From NCBI GenBank assembly GCA_038501625.1, contig JAZAYU010000005.1, positions 15,087,996 to 15,151,995 on the forward strand: DNA of 64,000 nucleotides, given 5' to 3'. Under the pieces are notes generated by a model. It did not search any database and was not told where the DNA came from. It saw nothing but the letters and a program-made list of their open reading frames with translations. Below, piece after piece: positions 57,333 through 64,000 of this stretch. Source of the DNA: Corbicula japonica (lineage: Eukaryota; Mollusca; Bivalvia; Venerida; Cyrenidae). Within the stretch, counting starts at the first letter, position 1; each line of letters opens with the position of its first letter. The translations under genes and the position numbers were made by a program.

Positions 57333-58102
57333 CTAAAGCCCCGGTCACACCCCGCCGTACTTGCAAGAGTGTGCTGTCTACGTGCAAAAACGTGGGCTAT
57401 ATTCAGGGATCCGTACGTGGTGAGTACCGCCTCCGTACGGATTTGGGAGCACGCTGAGACGCCGTTGCATTTTTGCTGCATGAAAACCTTTCTCTATGTC
57501 CACGAGCGCCTAAGGCCGGTATTCCATAGATCCGTGATGCGTGTCCGCGTCCGTGTCGGCGATTTGTCACTCACCTAAGATATCGTTGGGTATATTCCAT
57601 AACTCCGTGTCCGTCCGACGCGTAAACCGCTATTCCATACCTCCGTGACCGTATCCGTTCCGTGGCCGTGTTCGTGTCCGCGACGTGGAACGGACACGGA
57701 GGTATGGAATGAACCCAACGTTATCTTCGGTGATAGAAAAATCGCGGACACGGACGCGGAACGGACACGAAGGTATGGAATATAACCAACGAATAGCGGC
57801 CTTAGAACACCGTACGTGAGCAGCGCATGTAAGTACTGCCTCCGTACGTTAACATGGAAATCGCTCGGAGATCTTGCGTTGTAAGCATGTTGTCAGCACG
57901 TACAACTCACTTACCACATACGCAACGTACGATGCATGCAACCGCTTACCCCTTGATGTGGCGTGCGGGCCACGAGCTCACAACTTGCGCAGCCGTGAGT
58001 GTGACGTGCTTCCTCTCTGCCCTAACATCGCTGCGAACGTGACCTCCGCAGAACACGTACGGACAAAAAAAGACGCGCGGCGGGTTGTGTTCGGGGCTTT
58101 AG
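57333..58102. mobile_element. Nested element with CTAAAGCCCCG ends
   Basis: The ends CTAAAGCCCCGGTCACACCC and, inverted, CTAAAGCCCCGAACACAACC. The interior is unusually CpG-rich (repeated CGTACG). Target duplication is not evident. It contains the 57510-57805 element. Confidence 0.75.
57510..57805. mobile_element. Third-level nested element with CTAAGGCCG ends
   Basis: The ends CTAAGGCCGGTATTCCATA and the complement of CTAAGGCCGCTATTC. The interior is built of TCCGTGTCCG-like units in both orientations and is palindromic around GGAACGGACACGGAGG. Confidence 0.7.
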
Positions 58103-59538
58103 GTACGCCCTAATCTGTCTGTATTTTTTACTTTGAAACATGTAATTGACAAACAATGTAATTGATTTTTTTCTCTTCTAATTAAAATTTAAAATGCTTA
58201 GGCGGAGACTTAAAATGTATTTTAATTTAGCAACTTAGGCATCAACTTCCGTCACACTAACTTAGAAACTCAAACAACAAGCGCAGTGAAAACAACAACT
58301 ACATTTATCTACTAGTCAGAGATCATCGCCGGTGAAATCTCGTGTAAAACATCGTACATTATATTTATTTATTGATAACTGATTTTCTTTTTAATGCAGT
58401 TCTAAATTAAAAATGTTTATTTTCAAAACAGGATGTACAATTGATGTGATATTGGTTAAACAATCGAATGTTTATAACCACACTTTCTATCTGTGACGGA
58501 GAAATTCATAGATCTGCTCGTAAGTAGCGCGTCATTCATGCGAATCTTTCTAAGACCAATAAAGACAGAAATATTTTACCACCCACGATGTAAACTGCTG
58601 CGCGCAAAAAGCGTGCATTTCGTGCAAATATCGTACAAAATTTTCATGACACACGTCTGACATACGTCATAATATTATGTTTATAATGTAAGAGGCAAAC
58701 CTACAACGTGCATTTCGAGCAAACCATCACGACCTCTTGAATATCGCGTAAGCGATACGGATATTTCTTTGAATTATTAAAGATAAAAAACATACATTGT
58801 GCGAAAATGATGTTTGTGAATGAAATGTCTATTGAAAATTCGCAGATTTTGTTTTTATTTGTGATAAGGATTTCAGTGTAACAGAAGTGTGCTTGCTTAT
58901 GATAATTATATGAAGCACCACGATCTCGCATGTGATTCCTCGTGATTGTACATCCGCTGTACAACACAAAAATATGTCTGTAATTATCTTCCGATATAAC
59001 TGATTGTATTGCGTTTTGCAAGAGTGATTGAGAAATTAAATCAAAACATCGAAAATCAGATTGGAATTTAAAATAAATTAGGTATTTTGTCTTGTTCGTC
59101 AGTCCGGATGATATGAACATTTTGACAGTCAAAATAACGTTTGAGAACTTCCCCGCTCTGTTTCAATCGCGATGACGTCACGCGTTACCTCACAAAATGG
59201 AGATCAATACTGTAAACAATGGCAACATGCCATAGGAAATTTAAATTTTGCGATTGTAAGCTTGATATAAGTTTTAAAGAAAAATCCAGGATTTTGCAAC
59301 ATAGGAGTTTTTTGTATTTCACAAAACAGGTATTACTTTTTAGATTTGTTGCGTTATAAGAAAGAAATCGCCTATTTTCGAGGGTCACAAATGAGCTGGG
59401 ACAAACTATAATACAGAATTAGTTGAATATGTGAGAAGAATTTTAAAGGATTATGAAGATTTTTATTTTATTGAGGCCAAACACTACGTTAATAACTTAG
59501 TATTTATACCTTTACTCCTAACACATATGCTGTAGATT

Positions 59539-59582
59539 TCAGCTTTTTTTCTCCAACCATTGAACAGGTCTACCCCTTGATG
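59539..59582 (-). CDS. Copy 2 of the - strand gene, proximal terminal exon
   Basis: Equivalent of 27650-27693, with the same acceptor and stop. Confidence 0.5.
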
Positions 59583-59661
59583 CTGCAACAAGGAAATACA
59601 CAAATATACATTTGGATTGGATATGCCATTACTTCTAGGGTATTGAGAATCATAATACATT

Positions 59662-60044
59662 CAGACTTCCCGAAAGTTGTAAAAAAGTGTCAGACATGTG
59701 GTCAGACAAGATGTGAAAATCTGTCAGACCGAAACAAATTCTGTCTGACTGAAACATTTAACACATTATATAAGCAAAACACAGTTTTAAGGGTGTTTTT
59801 TTTCAGTGGTACGAATTGTCATTATGACAAATACGTAAAATATTTCATTCGGATATCCTCACTCATTTCCTTTGGAACAGTCTCGAATCAAAACAGCGAG
59901 TAAAATTGTAATTTAGCGAGTAAAATTGGAATATGCAGATCAAATTTTTGCCGGACACTCGGTCCTACCACACTGGAAATCACATCAGACCAGTCCAAAT
60001 TTTGCCGGACAGGTCCTACGGTCCGGCGACTTTCAGGAAGTCTG
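59662..60044. mobile_element. 383-bp element with 6-bp TSD, family CAGAC
   Basis: The ends CAGACTTCCCGAAAGT and, inverted, CAGACTTCCTGAAAGT are flanked by TACATT (59656-59661 and 60045-60050). Copy 1 has a single TACATT and no insertion, so boundaries are exact. It shares AAAAAGTGTCAGACAT and AGACAAGATGTGAAAATCTG with the 25256-25485 element. Confidence 0.93.
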
Positions 60045-60566
60045 TACATTAGGATATGTTACTTATCTACCCCGTAAACCGGTAGGGGAATAATAATATT
60101 AAATTTTAAAGTGTGACCTTTTCAACTGTAACAAGGGTTCTGATATAATCAAGCCTGAACAAAGGATTAAATGCGGGACTACTCGTAAGCCAGTCCGACG
60201 CTCTTTCAAGTCGCCACAAAAGCAAGCTCTATGGCGAGAAAGTACGAATACGGTCCTAACTCAACCATAGCCGAGTTAAACACACCCCTTCCATAACGTT
60301 TCAACAGCAATATGGGGTCATGAATTAACAGAAAAGCTCTGCATGATAGATGTATGGACAGTGCAAACTGTACACAATTTACATCCACCCATTGACTGGG
60401 AGCCACAATAAAATTATTATTATTTGACCATGGTATATATATTTTAACTTTTCAAAATGATTTCATTCAATACCTCACATTATGTAGATAAAAGTTGATT
60501 GTTTCTTTTTACAACTAAATAAAACAGAACTTCATAAGCCTAATAAGTAACAATGCTAGGGCCTAC

Positions 60567-60645
60567 CGAAAAAAGTTGGCAGGTAATTATCTGATTCATT
60601 GTCATCCTCGTTAACTAATGTTCTGGCATCTCTACATCCATAATT
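60567..60645 (-). CDS. Copy 2 of the - strand gene, exon 3
   Basis: Equivalent of 28290-28368, same splice sites and frame. One visible missense change (G to R after the first Cys). Confidence 0.5.
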
Positions 60646-60715
60646 CTGGAAAAATCAAAGGTGTAGATTATGCGTCAAAGTTAACCAATTCAAAGTTATC
60701 AAAGATACAACTCAC

Positions 60716-60824
60716 ACTTGTCTGGCCAATGACACTGCGCAGTTCACGAAATCTGATCCGTCCACGATTGATAAACACGTAGACCTAGATAAAGGCTTGT
60801 GTTAATTTTTTAAGTATCAAGGAA
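60716..60824 (-). pseudogene. Copy 2 of the - strand gene, exon 2 with in-frame stop
   Basis: Equivalent of 28439-28541 but 6 bp longer. The insertion places TAG in the frame used by copy 1 (GCC TTT ATC TAG GTC). Either this copy is broken, or the 5' part of the exon is not translated. Confidence 0.55.
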
Positions 60825-61277
60825 CTGTTTTGGACGAAAAAAACAAAACAGTGTCGACACTTATGAACTCCCAAAAGCCAATTTTATTATTTTGAAACTC
60901 CAGCAATCAAAAACTAGGGCGCTTTAAGAATCGCGAGTCGTAAAAATCGATAAACTCTTGAGGTTTACACCACAAATGTTGACGTTCGTTAGTTAGACAG
61001 GCACATCACCATAAGCAAGTTAAAAAGCTATTCAAATAAACTCAGACTTTTAATAATCAAACATCGGCATATTATCCAATAATTCTAAACAAATAACTTA
61101 CCCGTTTCTGTTTGTTGTTTACATGAACGCTGCAAAGTTACGTCACCCGACACGCTCAGGTGTACTTTTAATGACGTCACCTAGTTAATTAGAAACTCGG
61201 CACGTAACGGTGTGTAAACAATGAAGGGTGTTTAGCGCAGGAGGACGGCGACATTTTTTTTATAAATAAATTGCCAG

Positions 61278-61322
61278 ATGGCAGTAGGAGAAGGAAGGAT
61301 TTTAGACAGAAATGAGCTCTGG
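61278..61322 (+). CDS. Copy 2 of the + strand gene, exon 1
   Basis: Identical coding sequence and donor to 28993-29037. The shared upstream CRE is at 61172-61179. Confidence 0.5.
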
Positions 61323-62452
61323 GTAAGATATTAGTATTTATATATGTGTAAAGTAGGGATAAGAATTGATCTAGACTCTAATGATGTGGTTCATGGGATT
61401 TACTCCACCAAAAAACAACTTTAAAAACAAGTACAACACCTGTTGAAATTATATTGGCATTGCTGATACTTCTCCTAATCGATCGTGTGACGTCATGTTA
61501 GGGAATTTCTCAAACGTTATTTTAACTGTCACAGGTTTAAGTTATAAACACAAGAGCCAGGGCGATCGACATAGGATTTCATCCAGAAAATGGGAAATTT
61601 TTAAAAACTACCCTGAAATAATGTCCCTAAACAAACCACCTTTCCCAGTATCATGCCACCACAGAATATTCGTGTAATATAGCAGTTTGTCCAAGCATAT
61701 TAGCCAGGACCTGACACAGCCACAAAGCCCCATATATTATAATTAATAACACAAGTTTAATTTCAGTTCAAGTTTGAAAACTCAGTGTGGAAGGAGACTG
61801 AAATGAAAGAGTTTTGATAGGACTGGTCCATTTGCATTTCAGGTATGCCATTTAAACAATACCGGTATTGAAAAAACTTCGGCCTTAGATTTCTAGATTC
61901 TCATCCTAATTTTGGGAAAATGGGGCGGGTGGGTGGGTTTTATTTTTTAATTTTTATTTTTCATTCTCACTGTGAATGTATCTATATATTGGCAATATAT
62001 AAAAATTTATTGTTGTATAAGTGATTACTATTTTAAAATAAAGACTAAATTTATATACCGTAATTTCTTATAAGTCTTCGGATGGAAAAAAATAATTATT
62101 TTTCTGACTGAACGAATATTTAGAGATGAGAATTTTTATTTAAGAAAGATCGACCGAAAATTAAGAAACATGTACATTAATTGACACGTTTGTAATTGTA
62201 AGCCCAGAATACGTCAACACATTCCTTTGAAATTTCTGCTTACCTTTGTCAAGCAATTAGCTCTATAGTTGTTAAATAAACATCCTATTGTTGTATAATC
62301 AACATTGCCGAAAAAATGTGATGGTTGTCGCAATAGATTAATTGCAAACTGCTAATTCGGCGAAGTGCCGGTACTGCAGATAAAACACAACCTGATCAGA
62401 AATAAGCCATAATTATCACAGATACGCTGTCAACAAACAATCAGCTGATTAA

Positions 62453-63173
62453 GGTGATATCATTTGTCACAATATTCTGTTAAAGTGGGGGGGGGGGGAG
62501 TGTGGTGACCTATTTTCATAAAATTCATGTTATTTAATAATTATAAATCTTCTTATTACTTCAGATATCAATTATAGGGCATATTCATGTTACAGGTCAA
62601 TCAGGAATTATAAAAAATTAGAAATATGAAACAATTTTTCTCACTGAGTGTAGCATTATTGCCGGGAGTCCAAACTTCCAAATTATCCACCATAGTATTA
62701 AACTACAGTCACAAGAAGGTTGTCTATATCAAGGTTAACAATGTCTTAGAATTTAGTTCAATAAACTTTACTAGAACAATAGTTATAAACAATGGAAACA
62801 TGAATGTCAAATTTTCCTTTTGTAGTCACTGGGAGAAACATGTTTTGCTATTGTTCTAGTACAGTTTATTGAACAAAACTCTAAGACATTGTCAACCTAG
62901 ATATAGACAACCTTCCTGTGACTGTAGTTTAATACTATAGTGGATAATTTGGAAGTTTGGACTCCCGGCAATAAGGCTACACTCAGTGAGAAAAATTGTT
63001 TCATATTTCTAATTTTTTTATAATTCCTGATTGACCTGTAACATGTATATGCCCTATAATTGATATCTGAAGTAATATGAAGATTTATAATTATTAAATA
63101 ACATGAATTTTATGAAAATAGGTCACCACACTCCCCCCCACTTTAACAGAATATTGTGACAAATGATATCACC
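62453..63173. mobile_element. 721-bp foldback element with TTAA duplication
   Basis: Inverted arms of about 330 bp, starting GGTGATATCATTTGTCACAA and nearly identical along their length, surround a short loop near 62790-62850. TTAA lies at both sides (62449-62452 and 63174-63177); copy 1 has one TTAA and no insertion. Left and right arms differ in the length of a G/C run. The 77-aa ORF inside is arm sequence, not a gene. Confidence 0.93.
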
Positions 63174-63929
63174 TTAAGAAATGAAATCATCCCAGTTAGT
63201 CGACGGTTTGAAATTCTTTAGTTCAAGAGCGTCAATCGATTTTCGGGTAGTGCGCACCGTCTCAAGTTGACGTCGGCGTCTTTGATGTTAAATACACAAG
63301 CATCACTGGCATTTTAGATCGAAACGGTCAATGACCAGGTGTGTAACAGATGTTCATAGCAGTTGTAAACTGGATGATTTTAGTCAATGTACATGTAATA
63401 ATTCTCGGATATTTTAGGGGCAAGGTATTCGCATGATTAAAAAAAAAATACCTCGTTCATATCATTTATTACTCGTAATAAATATTATAAACATCGGACT
63501 TAAACATTGTAAATTAAAATGCACGGTCAGAAATATACGTCAATCGTTGCACGGTCAGAAATATACTTCGTTCGTATTAGTCTATGTATTATTAAAATTT
63601 AATTTATAGGCGACGATGGTTCGAAGTGAGCCCTGCGTATTTCGGGAAGAAGAAGAAATGCGAACGTTGAAGTTTTAACAACTTTCTTTTTCATAATAAG
63701 AATTAAGAACGTTGAACAGAAATGGTATTATTAAAATAACGTTAAATGAACGTAAGGTAAATTTTGATCTACGTATTTTTTTTTTCAAAATAAAAACGTT
63801 CGGGCGGAGTGATTTTTGAGGGGCGGGCGGGGATGAGAATCTAGGAATTAATTTTCTATGGCCTAAACACAATCTAAGAAACAAAATAAGACTATGACTT
63901 TGCTATATTTCTAATGCAATTATAAAAAG

Positions 63930-64000
63930 TGAAATATGCTTATCAGGAATGGCCACATTCAGGAGAACAAGCCTTCCCACACAGAAAACAAGTCAAGGAA
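63930..64000 (+). CDS. Copy 2 of the + strand gene, block B, cut by window end
   Basis: Same reading as 31313 onward (YAYQEWPHSG...), truncated by the end of the window. Confidence 0.45.

Larger units (their letters stand above)
56907..59408. mobile_element. 2.5-kb TA-target element (Tc1/mariner-type ends)
   Basis: The ends TAGTCTGTCCCA and, inverted, TAGTTTGTCCCA are each followed a few bases later by TTTGTGACC. It sits in a TA that is single in copy 1 (CACTAAT-TA-ATACAG) and doubled here (56905-56906 and 59409-59410). No mariner catalytic motif was found, so it is non-autonomous. It holds two further nested elements. Confidence 0.88.
51765..64000. repeat. Large duplication, copy 2 (matches 21626-31384)
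   Basis: Collinear, same orientation, and highly similar to copy 1 from the first base after the gap to the window end. It contains the counterpart 55-bp array (51978-52290), TTAA MITEs (about 52464-52712 and 52805-52985), a 6-bp-TSD element at about 54637-54865, and both unknown genes. Differences are listed under copy 1. Confidence 0.95.

Noticed and set aside
62626..62859. 77-aa ORF
   Set aside because: It lies in the arm of the 721-bp foldback element and reads across its loop.

Overview
The window looks like a piece of a mollusc genome, most likely a bivalve. It is AT-rich, spliced with GT-AG introns, and dominated by mobile DNA. The organism call is inference. It rests on the abundance of mini-Helitron/pearl-like elements with 140-180 bp tandem cores carrying AAGGTCAAGGTCAC and TTATGCCCCTTT motifs, which are typical of bivalve genomes, and on animal-type genes. 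No prokaryotic gene, rRNA, functional tRNA or CRISPR array is present.

Host genes. (1) A complete CHTF8 (CTF8, replication clamp-loader subunit) gene lies on the + strand in three exons (3022-3044, 15323-15443, 16308-16514). Its 12.3-kb first intron is filled with transposons. (2) A + strand gene of unknown function runs from 28993 to 34252, with five candidate exons; the last three join in phase. (3) A - strand gene of unknown function lies head-to-head with it (exons 28439-28541, 28290-28368). It has two tandem copies of its terminal exon and shares a CRE-containing upstream region with gene 2. Genes 2 and 3 appear a second time in 51765-64000.

Mobile DNA, left to right: a 1.3-kb CAGGGG-TIR transposon with a zinc-finger ORF (3903-5187); a 0.5-kb direct repeat with a 73-bp hairpin insertion (6558-8068); a tRNA-type SINE (9099); a nested pile of Helitron-like elements (9214-15078), including a perfect 665-bp tandem duplication; a TTAA MITE family throughout; a nest in which one MITE contains a hAT element and a LINE, and the LINE contains a mini-Helitron (about 17420-20945); a 55-bp palindromic array; a hAT element (35064-36163); a 48-bp minisatellite (38520-39463); a broken mariner with an intron (44405-46179); and further mini-Helitrons (46819-51264).

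A 500-N scaffold gap (51265-51764) is followed by a near-identical copy of 21626-31384. The copies differ by transposon insertions and deletions. This is either a segmental duplication or, equally plausible, an uncollapsed second haplotype. Comparing the copies gives empty sites that fix the boundaries and target-site duplications of several elements.
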